A program made the translations under genes and the position numbers. A DNA stretch of 7,411 bases from JAIBJP01 sp035639875 (GTDB lineage: Bacteria > Actinomycetota > Thermoleophilia > Gaiellales > Gaiellaceae). Within the stretch, counting starts at the first letter, position 1. Every line of letters begins with the position of its first letter. Below the pieces are notes generated by a model. It had not been told where the DNA came from, made no database searches, and worked only from the letters and a program-made list of their open reading frames with translations. Shown in pieces: positions 1-6,568 of this stretch. Location of the stretch: the NCBI GenBank assembly GCA_035639875.1, contig DASQXE010000150.1:1-7411 (forward strand), in the 5' to 3' direction.

Positions 1-1197
1 CGCCGCGCGCTCTACATCTCCTCGCCGATCGGGCTCGGCCACGCCCAGCGCGACGTGGCAATTGCCAAGGAGCTCCGCAAGCTCGTCCCCGACCTCGAGA
101 TCGACTGGCTCGCGCAGCATCCGGTGACGAAGGTGCTCGAGGGTGAGGGCGAGCGCGTTCATCCCGCGAGCGCGGAGCTGGCGAACGAGTCACGCCACAT
201 CGAGAGCGAGTCCGCGGAGCACGACCTGCACTGCTTCCAGGCCTGGCGGCGGATGGACGAGATCCTGCTCGCCAACTTCATGGTCTTCCACGACCTCGTC
301 CAGGAAGAGCAGTACGACCTCTGGATCGGGGACGAGGCGTGGGAGCTCGACTACTACCTCCACGAGAACCCCGAGCAGAAGCACGCCGCGTACGTCTGGC
401 TCACCGACTTCGTCGGCTGGCTACCGATGGACGACGGGAACGAGCACGAGTCGTACCTGACGACCGATTACAACGCGGAGATGATCGAGCACATCGCCCG
501 CTTCCCGCGGATTCGCGACCGGGCGATCTTCGTCGGGAACAGCGACGACATCGTTCCCGAGAGCTTCGGCGCTGAGCTCCCTTTCATTCGCGACTGGACG
601 GAGCAGCATTACGACTTCGCGGGCTACGTCTCCGGCTTCGACCCGGCGGCCTTCGCCGACCGCGAGCGCCTGCGCGCCGACCTGGGCTACGCGGCGGAGG
701 AGCAGGTCTGCATCGTCACCGTCGGCGGCTCGGGCGTCGGCGGCCATCTATTGCGGCGGGTGATCGACGCGTACCCGGAGGCGAAGGAGCGCGTGCCCGA
801 GCTGCGCATGATCGTCGTCGCGGGGCCGCGGATCGATCCGGCCTCCCTCCCCCAGGCGGAAGGTCTCGAAGTCCGCGCCTACGTCCACAACCTCTACCGG
901 CACCTGGCCGCCTGCGACCTGGCGGTCGTCCAGGGTGGCCTGACCACGGCGATGGAGCTGACGGCGAATCGGCGACCGTTCCTCTACTTCCCGCTCCGTC
1001 ACCACTTCGAGCAGAACTTCCACGTCCGGCACCGGCTCGAGCGCTACGGCGCGGGCCGCCGCATGGACTTCGACGAGTCGACTCCTGAGGTCATCGCGGC
1101 GGCGATCGCCGAGGAGATCGGGCGCGAAGTCGCCTATCGACCGGTGGAGACCAACGGCGCCGCCCGTGCTGCCGCGCGAATCGCAGAGGTGCTCTGA
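1..1197 (+). CDS. GT-B glycosyltransferase-like protein (MurG/GT28-type), 5' partial
   Basis: The frame is open from the first base to the TGA at 1195-1197, giving 398 visible residues. The visible start (ALYISSPIGLGHAQRD, residues 3-18) is the first beta strand plus Gly-rich loop with GLGH that opens the N-terminal Rossmann domain of GT-B enzymes. The true start is therefore probably only a short way upstream, and the GTG at 55 lies inside this motif. The second domain begins near residue 237 with VTVGGSGVGG (239-248). It carries the donor-site-like motif QGGLTTAMEL (311-320), followed by a PLRHHFEQNFH stretch, as in the C-terminal domain of the MurG/GT28 and macrolide-glycosyltransferase families. 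By family it would transfer a sugar from a nucleotide donor; donor and acceptor cannot be told from sequence. There is no signal peptide or clear membrane segment, so it is probably cytosolic. It is convergent with the dehydrogenase, so it is not part of the pot operon. Fold is fairly sure, substrate unknown. Confidence 0.82.
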   Translation, partial: RRALYISSPIGLGHAQRDVAIAKELRKLVPDLEIDWLAQHPVTKVLEGEGERVHPASAELANESRHIESESAEHDLHCFQAWRRMDEILLANFMVFHDLVQEEQYDLWIGDEAWELDYYLHENPEQKHAAYVWLTDFVGWLPMDDGNEHESYLTTDYNAEMIEHIARFPRIRDRAIFVGNSDDIVPESFGAELPFIRDWTEQHYDFAGYVSGFDPAAFADRERLRADLGYAAEEQVCIVTVGGSGVGGHLLRRVIDAYPEAKERVPELRMIVVAGPRIDPASLPQAEGLEVRAYVHNLYRHLAACDLAVVQGGLTTAMELTANRRPFLYFPLRHHFEQNFHVRHRLERYGAGRRMDFDESTPEVIAAAIAEEIGREVAYRPVETNGAARAAARIAEVL

Positions 1198-1217
1198 GCT
1201 TCTAGATCGTGAGCACC
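1188..1217. terminator. Possible bidirectional terminator hairpin over the convergent stops
   Basis: GGTGCTC (1188-1194) and GAGCACC (1211-1217) form a perfect 7-bp inverted repeat with a 16-nt loop. The loop contains both stop codons (TGA 1195-1197 and, on the other strand, TAG 1202-1204). The position is where two convergent genes need a shared terminator. There is no T-tract on either side and the loop is long, so this is not a classical intrinsic terminator. Both arms are also coding (each gene ends with a Val-Leu pair near its C-terminus), so chance is a real alternative. Confidence 0.25.
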
Positions 1218-2176
1218 GCGGAGCCGCGGATGTTCCCAGCGCGCACGCGAGCGATCGCGTCGTTCGCCTTCTCGAGCGGGAAGGCCTCGACGGCCGCGCG
1301 CACCGGCACCTCGGGCGCGAGGGCGAGGAACTCCTCGCCGTCGGACCGCGTGAGATTCGCGACCGAGCGGATCGAGCGCTCCTCCCACAGAATCTCGTAC
1401 GGAAACGACGGAATGTCGCTCATATGGATGCCGGCGCAGACGACGACGCCGCCTTTGGCGAGCGAGCGCAACGCGATGGGAACGAGCGGGCCGACCGGCG
1501 CGAAGATGATGGCTCCGTCGAGCTCCTCGGGCGGAGACTCGTCCGATCCTCCGGCCCACTCGACTCCCAGCTCACGCGCGAACGACTGAGTGTCCTCGTC
1601 GCCCGGCCGCGTGAAGGCGTACACGCGTCGCCCTTGGTGCCGCGCGACTTGCGCGACGATGTGCGCCGAGGAGCCGAAGCCGTACAGGCCGAGGCGTTCC
1701 GCGTCGCCGGCAAGGCGAAGCGAGCGATAACCGATGAGGCCCGCGCACAAGAGCGGCGCCGCTTCGACGTCCGAATACGTCTCGGGCACGGAGAAGCAGA
1801 ACCGCTCGTCGGCGACGGCGAGCTCCGCATAGCCGCCGTCCACGTGATATCCGGTGAAGCGCGCGTTGTCGCAGAGGTTCTCGCGACCGGAGCGGCAGTA
1901 GCGGCACTCCTCGTCGACCCAGCCCAGCCAAGGAATCCCGACTCGGTCCCCCGGAGAGAACCGCTCGCCACGGTCGACGACGCGTCCAACGATCTGGTGC
2001 CCGAGGACGAGGGGCAGTCTCGGCTCCGCCAGCTCGCTGTCGAGGATGTGGAGGTCGGTGCGGCACACGGCGCAGGCCGCGACCGAGACGAGGACCTCAT
2101 CTGGACCCGCCTCGGGCGTGGGCAGGTCGGCGCGCCGGAGCCTCTCCCCCGGCGCGTCCAGCACCATCGCGCGCAT
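1202..2176 (-). CDS. Zinc-binding alcohol dehydrogenase (AdhA/adh_fam_2 type, MDR superfamily)
   Basis: A complete 324-residue medium-chain dehydrogenase, close to the usual length for its family. The N-terminal GroES-like catalytic domain carries the likely catalytic zinc ligands C38 (ACAVCRTD), H60 (LGHQ) and C144 (PLLCAG); Q61 stands where many relatives have Glu. The Rossmann motif GLYGFGSSAH (163-172) binds NAD(P). The structural zinc lobe has C91, C94 and C102 (ECRYCRSGRENLC), but the first ligand position is D88 instead of Cys. The C-terminal part (AGIHMSDIP, SVANLTR) matches the AdhA-like group. It would interconvert an alcohol and an aldehyde in the cytosol; the substrate is not visible. 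It is last in the minus-strand operon, beginning shortly after the aminotransferase stop. No purine-rich Shine-Dalgarno precedes the ATG, so translation may rely on coupling to the upstream gene. An alternative start is the ATG at codon 4 (2165-2167). Confidence 0.9.
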   Translation of the reverse strand: MRAMVLDAPGERLRRADLPTPEAGPDEVLVSVAACAVCRTDLHILDSELAEPRLPLVLGHQIVGRVVDRGERFSPGDRVGIPWLGWVDEECRYCRSGRENLCDNARFTGYHVDGGYAELAVADERFCFSVPETYSDVEAAPLLCAGLIGYRSLRLAGDAERLGLYGFGSSAHIVAQVARHQGRRVYAFTRPGDEDTQSFARELGVEWAGGSDESPPEELDGAIIFAPVGPLVPIALRSLAKGGVVVCAGIHMSDIPSFPYEILWEERSIRSVANLTRSDGEEFLALAPEVPVRAAVEAFPLEKANDAIARVRAGNIRGSAVLTI

Positions 2177-2195
2177 CGCCGTGCGCGGAGCCGGT

Positions 2196-3656
2196 CTAGC
2201 CCGCCGACATCCGGTCCCAGGCCTCGCCGAGGACGTCGCCCAGGATGCCGGTGATCTCGTCGAACTCGGCCTGCTCGGCGACGAGCGGGGGCGAGATCTG
2301 GACGACGGGGTCGCCGCGGTCGTCGGCCCGGCAGATGAGCCCTCGCTCGAACAGGCGCGGTGACAAGAAGCCGCGCAGCAGCGTCTCGCACTCCTCGTCC
2401 GAGAACGTCTCGCGCTTCTCCTTGTCCTTGACGAGCTCGAGCGCGTAGAAGAACCCGATTCCGCGCAGGTCGCCGACGATGGGGAGGTCGAGCAGTTGCG
2501 AGAGGGTTTTTTGAAAGTCGTCCTGCGTCTCGGCCACGTGCTCCACGATGTGCTCGCGCTTCATGATCTCGATGTTCTTCAGCGCGATGGCGGCCATGAC
2601 CGGATGGCCTCCGAAGGTGATGCCGTGGCTGTACATCTTGTGCCCCTCGAGGAACGGCTCCATCACGCGGTCGGTCGTGATGACGGCGCCGATCGCCGCG
2701 TGCGCGGACGACAACCCCTTGGCCGAGGTGATGATGTCCGGCCGGATGTCGTAGCGCTCGGAAGCGAACCACGCACCCAGCCGGCCGAAGGCCGTGATGA
2801 CCTCGTCGGCGCACAGCAGGATGTCGTAGCGATCGCAGATCTCGCGCACGCCCTTGAAGTAGCCCTCCGGGGGCGTGAAGGAGCCGCCTGCGTTCTGCAC
2901 CGGCTCGAAGATGACCATCGCGACCGTCTCCGGACCGGCTTGCAGAATCGCCTCCTCGAGGTCCTCGAGCAGGAGGGCGGTGAACTCGGCTTCCGTCTCC
3001 TCCGGAGGGCGGTGGTACCGGTTCGTGTTCCGCACGTGGATCACGTCGGGGACGAGCGGCTCGAACGGGACGCGAAGCGAAGCGATTCCGTTGATCGACA
3101 GCGCGCCCATGGTCGTGCCGTGGTACGCGATTCGCCGCGCGACTGCCTTCCAGCGGCGTTCGTTCACGGGTTGGTGCTCGACCCGCTCGCCGGCCTCCAT
3201 CCGTTCGGCAACCTTCGCGCGCTGCTCGTCGCCACGCGCCGCGTAGTACTGACGGGCCAGCTTCCAGGCCGACTCGACTGCCTCCGAACCCCCGGAGACG
3301 AAGAACACTCTGTTGAGATCGCCGGGAGCGAGGGACGCGACCTCCGCCGCGAGCTCGATCGCGCGCGGATGGGCGTAGCTCCAGTTCGTGTAAAACGGGA
3401 GCTCGCGCAGCTGAGCAGCCGCTGCCTCGCCGATCTCGTCGCCGAAGCCGTAGCCGATGTTGACGGCGAAGAGGCCGGCGAGCGCGTCGAGGTAGCGCTT
3501 GCCGTTCAGGTCCTCTAGGTAGCAGCCGTCTCCGCGGACGATTACCGGGATCTCTCCGTCGAGATAACTCGACATGCGGGTGAAGTGCAGCCAGAGGTGG
3601 TCGCGCGCCGCCTTCTGCAGCTCGGCGGGAGAGAGGCCGGTCACGGGGACGCTCAT
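2196..3656 (-). CDS. Class III PLP-dependent aminotransferase (omega/diamine aminotransferase-like)
   Basis: A complete 486-residue fold-type I, subgroup III aminotransferase. The signature elements are in order: the N-terminal LWLHFTRMSSY (21-31), the PLP-phosphate loop SGGSEAVESAWKLAR (121-135), YHGTTMGA (178-185) stacking region, EPVQNAGG (251-258), the DEV triad with D284 contacting the pyridine nitrogen, and SAKGLSSA with K313 as the Schiff-base lysine. GITFGGHP (345-352) is the usual phosphate-side loop of the partner subunit. Members transfer amino groups from amines or omega-amino acids to pyruvate or 2-oxoglutarate and act as dimers. It overlaps potC by ATGA and follows a polyamine-type transporter, so a diamine or polyamine donor (SpuC-like) is a reasonable inference. 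Beta-alanine, GABA or another amine is also possible. A charged stretch at about 142-168 looks longer than in typical relatives. The start is fixed by a strong ribosome site and the overlap. Confidence 0.93.
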   Translation of the reverse strand: MSVPVTGLSPAELQKAARDHLWLHFTRMSSYLDGEIPVIVRGDGCYLEDLNGKRYLDALAGLFAVNIGYGFGDEIGEAAAAQLRELPFYTNWSYAHPRAIELAAEVASLAPGDLNRVFFVSGGSEAVESAWKLARQYYAARGDEQRAKVAERMEAGERVEHQPVNERRWKAVARRIAYHGTTMGALSINGIASLRVPFEPLVPDVIHVRNTNRYHRPPEETEAEFTALLLEDLEEAILQAGPETVAMVIFEPVQNAGGSFTPPEGYFKGVREICDRYDILLCADEVITAFGRLGAWFASERYDIRPDIITSAKGLSSAHAAIGAVITTDRVMEPFLEGHKMYSHGITFGGHPVMAAIALKNIEIMKREHIVEHVAETQDDFQKTLSQLLDLPIVGDLRGIGFFYALELVKDKEKRETFSDEECETLLRGFLSPRLFERGLICRADDRGDPVVQISPPLVAEQAEFDEITGILGDVLGEAWDRMSAG

Positions 3657-4510
3657 GCTGTCGCTCCTTTCGGGGTTCGGCGCCACTGGAGCGCCACGTT
3701 GGCGAGCATCAGGAACACGGCGATGAAGAAGATCGCCGTCCCGATGACGTTGATCTGGGGCGGAACGGCCACGCGGGCGGCTCCCCACACGAACAGCGGG
3801 AAGGTGACGACGGCGCCGGAGTTCAGGTACGTGATGACGAAGTCGTCGATCGAGAGCGCGAAGGCGAGGAGCATCGCCGCGAGAATGCCCGGCGCGATCA
3901 GGGGCAGCGTGACGCGGGAGAAGGTCGTGAACTCGTTGGCGCCCAGGTCCATGGCCGCCTCCTCGAGATGCCTGTCGAAGCCGACGAGCCGCGCCTTCAC
4001 CGTCACGACCACGTAGCTGATGTTGAACATGATGTGCGCGAGCAGGATCGTCCGAAAACCGAGCGGGACGCCGAAGTTGAGGAAGAGGGTCAGCAGCGAG
4101 GCGCCCATGACGATCTCCGGCGTCGCCATCGGCATGAAGATGAGGAGGTTCGTCGCTCCGCGCCCGCGGAAGCCGTAACGCACGAGTGCGAGCGCGATCA
4201 GCGTCCCGAGCGCGGTGGCGACGATGCTCGAGATAACGGCGATCTGGAGGCTGACCGAGATGGCGTCGCGTACGCCCGGGTAGCCGAACGGGTTCTCCCA
4301 GTTCTTGAGCGTGAAGCCCTGCCAGGTGAAGTTGAAGCGGCCGCGCGCGTTGTTGAAGGAGAAGAGGACGACGACGGCGATCGGGAGCAGGAGGTAGAAG
4401 AATGCGAGCGCCGCATAGACCGTCAGCACGTGGTGACGCACGAAGGCCCAAGCTCGCCCAGCGACGCCGATTCGGCGACGAACGGCGATCCGTTCTGCTG
4501 CGACGCTCAT
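3653..4510 (-). CDS. potC: Polyamine-type ABC transporter permease PotC
   Basis: A complete 285-residue inner-membrane permease, a normal length for PotC/PotI. A short basic N-terminus leads to a first membrane segment (about 30-52, VYAALAFFYLLLPIAVVVLF). An extracytoplasmic loop follows with FTLKNWENPF (66-75), then further hydrophobic segments at about 85-110, 121-145, 153-171, 203-223 and 253-275. The cytoplasmic EAA loop that docks on the ATPase is seen as EEAAMDLGANEFTTFSRV (183-200) followed by TLPLIAPGI, with the conserved Gly at 190. ALSIDDFVITYLNSG (218-232) is typical of PotC/PotI. It should pair with PotB to form the channel of the importer. The ATG overlaps the potB stop by ATGA, and its own stop overlaps the aminotransferase start in the same way. 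GGAGAGG sits 8 nt before the start. Confidence 0.93.
   Translation of the reverse strand: MSVAAERIAVRRRIGVAGRAWAFVRHHVLTVYAALAFFYLLLPIAVVVLFSFNNARGRFNFTWQGFTLKNWENPFGYPGVRDAISVSLQIAVISSIVATALGTLIALALVRYGFRGRGATNLLIFMPMATPEIVMGASLLTLFLNFGVPLGFRTILLAHIMFNISYVVVTVKARLVGFDRHLEEAAMDLGANEFTTFSRVTLPLIAPGILAAMLLAFALSIDDFVITYLNSGAVVTFPLFVWGAARVAVPPQINVIGTAIFFIAVFLMLANVALQWRRTPKGATA
3664..3670 (-). promoter_or_regulatory. Shine-Dalgarno site of the aminotransferase gene
   Basis: AAAGGAG on the minus strand lies 7 nt before the ATG at 3656-3654. It decides the start: the same frame stays open for almost 900 nt further upstream through potC, so length alone would give a wrong, much longer protein. The site is inside the last codons of potC. 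Confidence 0.8.
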
Positions 4511-5364
4511 CCTGTGAGCCTCTCCGTGCCGAGAGCCCGCGCATAGACGATGATCGCCACGAGGATCGCGGCCATGAGCACGAACGAGAGCGAGGCGGCC
4601 TCGGGGTAGTCGAGGAGCACCTTGAACTTCGACTGGATGACGTTCCCGATCATGTACTGGCGCGGCGTCCCCAGCAGCTGCGCATTGATGAAGTCGCCGG
4701 CCGCGGGGATGAACGTGAGTAGCGTGCCGGCGAAAATTCCCGGCAGCGAGAGCGGCAACGTCACACGCAGGAATGCCTTCACCTTGCTCGCGTAGAGATC
4801 CTGCGCCGCCTCGATCAACCGGTGGTCGATCTGTTCGAGGCTGACGTACAGCGGCAGCGCCATGAACGGCAGGAAGTTGTAGGTGATGCCTGCGACCACG
4901 GCGGTCGAGGTCGCCAGCAGCCGCCCGTTCGAGGACAGGAGGTGGAGGTTCCGCATCGTGTTCGCCACGAAGCCCTCGTCGGCGAGGAGCGTCTCCCACG
5001 CCAGCGTGCGGATCAGGTAGGTGACGAAGAACGGCGCGATGATGAGGAGGAGCAGGAGGTTCTTCCACCGCCCGCCGCGGAACGCGATGAAGTACGCGAG
5101 CGGATAGCTGATGATGAATGCGATGACGGTCGCCAAGCCTGCGTACTCGAGCGAGCGGACGAACTGGTCGTGGTACGTCGTGATCGCGTGCGAGTAGTTG
5201 TCCCAGGCCCACTTGAAGACGAACCCGGTCTCGATCGAGCCCTTCTGCAGAGACGTGTTCGCCAGGTAATAGGTGGGGACCAGGAAGAAGACGGCCAGGA
5301 ACGCGAGCCCCGGCAGGAGGAGCAGATACGGGGTGACCCAGCGGTGGCGGTGGAGGAAGGTCAG
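4507..5364 (-). CDS. potB: Polyamine-type ABC transporter permease PotB, apparent CTG start
   Basis: A 285-residue permease if read from the CTG at 5364-5362. The frame upstream is closed by TAA at 5388-5386, and there is no ATG, GTG or TTG between that stop and a TTG at 5136. That TTG would remove 76 residues. The extra residues are clearly real: WVTPYLLLLPGLAFLAVFFL (9-28) is the first membrane segment of PotB/PotH proteins, followed by an extracytoplasmic loop with KWAWDNYSHA (51-60). Other membrane segments lie near 77-95, 102-119, 146-176, 205-222 and 257-275. The EAA loop is at 185-211 (EAAQDLYAS, then RVTLPLSLPGI); Tyr191 replaces the usual Gly. It partners with PotC. It starts 10 nt after the potD stop and ends in an ATGA overlap with potC. 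Product very sure, start codon inferred. Confidence 0.88.
   Translation of the reverse strand: MTFLHRHRWVTPYLLLLPGLAFLAVFFLVPTYYLANTSLQKGSIETGFVFKWAWDNYSHAITTYHDQFVRSLEYAGLATVIAFIISYPLAYFIAFRGGRWKNLLLLLIIAPFFVTYLIRTLAWETLLADEGFVANTMRNLHLLSSNGRLLATSTAVVAGITYNFLPFMALPLYVSLEQIDHRLIEAAQDLYASKVKAFLRVTLPLSLPGIFAGTLLTFIPAAGDFINAQLLGTPRQYMIGNVIQSKFKVLLDYPEAASLSFVLMAAILVAIIVYARALGTERLTG
4519..4525 (-). promoter_or_regulatory. Shine-Dalgarno site of potC
   Basis: GGAGAGG on the minus strand ends 8 nt before the potC ATG (4510-4508), within the last codons of potB. It supports the ATGA start over in-frame alternatives. Confidence 0.6.
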
Positions 5365-5370
5365 CCGCTC

Positions 5371-5376
5371 CCTCCT
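5371..5376 (-). promoter_or_regulatory. Strong Shine-Dalgarno (AGGAGG) for potB, overlapping the potD stop
   Basis: AGGAGG on the minus strand begins on the AG of the potD TAG stop (5377-5375) and ends 6 nt before a CTG (5364-5362) in the potB frame. It is the only good ribosome site near the start of the full-length permease, and so the main evidence for initiation at CTG. Ribosomes ending potD would stop right on it, so re-initiation is plausible. Confidence 0.75.
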
Positions 5377-6568
5377 ACGCTCCGATTACTGCCTGGAACT
5401 TCTCCTTGAAGTCCGGGTTGTCCGCCGCCTCCGGATCGAACGCCTTGACCTTCGACAGCTCTTCTTCGGTCGGGAAGATGAGGACATTGTTCGCGACGTC
5501 CGGATCCTGCTTCAGCAGCTCGTCCTTCGCCCCCTCGACCGGGCAGATGTAATTGACGTAGTCCTCGATCTGCGCGGCGATCTTCGGGTCGTAGACGAAG
5601 TTCATGAACGTCGACGCGGTGTAGACGTCTCCGCCTTCCGGAATCAGCATGTTGTCCGTCCAGATGTTCCCGCCCGTGTCGGGAATCTGGAACTTGAGGC
5701 GCGGGTTGTCGAGCTGCAGCTGGACGACATCGCCCGACCAGGCCATAGCCGCCCAGACGTTGCCGTTCGCGAGCTTGTCCGCGTAGTCGTTCCCGGTGAA
5801 CTGCCGAATCTGGCCGGAGTCGACGGCCGATTTGAGCGTGTCGATCGCCCGGTCGAACGCCTCCGCTGTCACCTTCGTGGGATCGTCGCCGTTCGCCTGC
5901 ATGATCAGGCCCATCGTGTCGGGCATCTCGGTCAGGCACGTGACCTTGCCCTTGAGACGCTTGTCCGTCAGGAGCTGGTCAATCGTCGTGACGTCGAAGC
6001 CGGTCACCTTCGGGTCGTAGGCGATTCCCGTCATGCCTGACTGCCAGGGCAGGCTGTAGTCGCGGTTCTGGTCCCACGTGGGGTGCTGGAGCGTCGACAC
6101 GAGGTTCTTCTCGTTCGGGATGGCGCTCTTGTCCTTTTTCTGGACGTAACCGAGGCGCACCATCCGGGCTGCCATCCAGTCGGTCAGCACGGTCATGTCG
6201 CGGCCGATGGGTTGGCCCTGGGCGAGCTGCGCCTGGAACTTGCCGAACCACTCCTCGTTGTCGTTGACGTCCTCGATGTACTTCACCTTGACCGGGTACT
6301 TCTTCTGGAAGTCCTCGATCGTGGGCCGCTTCTTCGTCTTCTCGTCGATGTCGATGTAGAGCGGCCAGTTCGAGATGGTGAGCGTGGAGGCAAGGGTTTT
6401 GCTCACGCTCGTGGTGCCGCCGCCTGCCCCCGTCTGAGCACCGATGCCTCCGCCGCCGCTGCCACAGGCGGCGAGGATGGAGGGGACGGTGAGGGCCGCA
6501 CCGCCGACAGCTGCTCGCCTGAGGAGCTGACGGCGGGTGATCGGATCGTTCAAGCGGGGATCGGTCAT
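5375..6568 (-). CDS. potD: Polyamine-type ABC transporter substrate-binding lipoprotein PotD (Tat signal)
   Basis: A complete 397-residue extracytoplasmic binding protein. The N-terminus has a twin-arginine motif TRRQLLRR (11-18), a hydrophobic stretch (about 19-33) and a lipobox LAAC with Cys35. It should therefore be exported folded by Tat and anchored by lipid at C35. A Gly/Ser/Thr-rich tether follows (36-54). The mature domain starts with LTISNWPLYID (63-73), as in PotD/PotF-type proteins. Other typical stretches are VLTDWMAARMVRLGY (127-141), WDQNRDYSLPWQSGMTGIAY (165-184) and AAMAWSGDVVQLQ (272-284). It captures the substrate, by family a polyamine such as spermidine or putrescine, and hands it to PotBC. 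Exact ligand cannot be read from sequence. The ATG overlaps the potA stop (ATGA) and has a GAGGAG site 8 nt upstream. Confidence 0.93.
   Translation of the reverse strand: MTDPRLNDPITRRQLLRRAAVGGAALTVPSILAACGSGGGGIGAQTGAGGGTTSVSKTLASTLTISNWPLYIDIDEKTKKRPTIEDFQKKYPVKVKYIEDVNDNEEWFGKFQAQLAQGQPIGRDMTVLTDWMAARMVRLGYVQKKDKSAIPNEKNLVSTLQHPTWDQNRDYSLPWQSGMTGIAYDPKVTGFDVTTIDQLLTDKRLKGKVTCLTEMPDTMGLIMQANGDDPTKVTAEAFDRAIDTLKSAVDSGQIRQFTGNDYADKLANGNVWAAMAWSGDVVQLQLDNPRLKFQIPDTGGNIWTDNMLIPEGGDVYTASTFMNFVYDPKIAAQIEDYVNYICPVEGAKDELLKQDPDVANNVLIFPTEEELSKVKAFDPEAADNPDFKEKFQAVIGA

Noticed and set aside
55..57. GTG as the start of the glycosyltransferase gene.
   Set aside because: It falls after the GLGH motif of the N-terminal Rossmann fold; the frame stays open to base 1, so the gene is simply cut by the window edge.
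1166..2254. A 362-codon plus-strand frame opposite the dehydrogenase.
   Set aside because: It is Arg-rich with no recognisable domain and lies antisense to a well-supported gene with family motifs; a GC-driven shadow.
2507..2512. Run of six T (six A on the coding strand) in the aminotransferase as a possible programmed frameshift site.
   Set aside because: The codons are CAA AAA ACC, so the A6-C heptamer is not in the phase needed for -1 slippage, and the protein continues normally to its C-terminus.
1420..2814. A 464-codon minus-strand frame crossing the dehydrogenase/aminotransferase junction.
   Set aside because: Low-complexity Arg/Ser/Pro composition and out of frame with both real genes.
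2196..4544. A single 782-codon open frame on the minus strand covering the aminotransferase and running on upstream.
   Set aside because: The upstream 295 codons are the potC gene read in another frame; the open frame reflects high GC. The protein family begins at the ATG at 3656, with a ribosome site and ATGA overlap.
5134..5136. TTG as the start of potB (209-residue version).
   Set aside because: It would cut out the first membrane segment and loop, and has no support over the well-placed CTG with AGGAGG.
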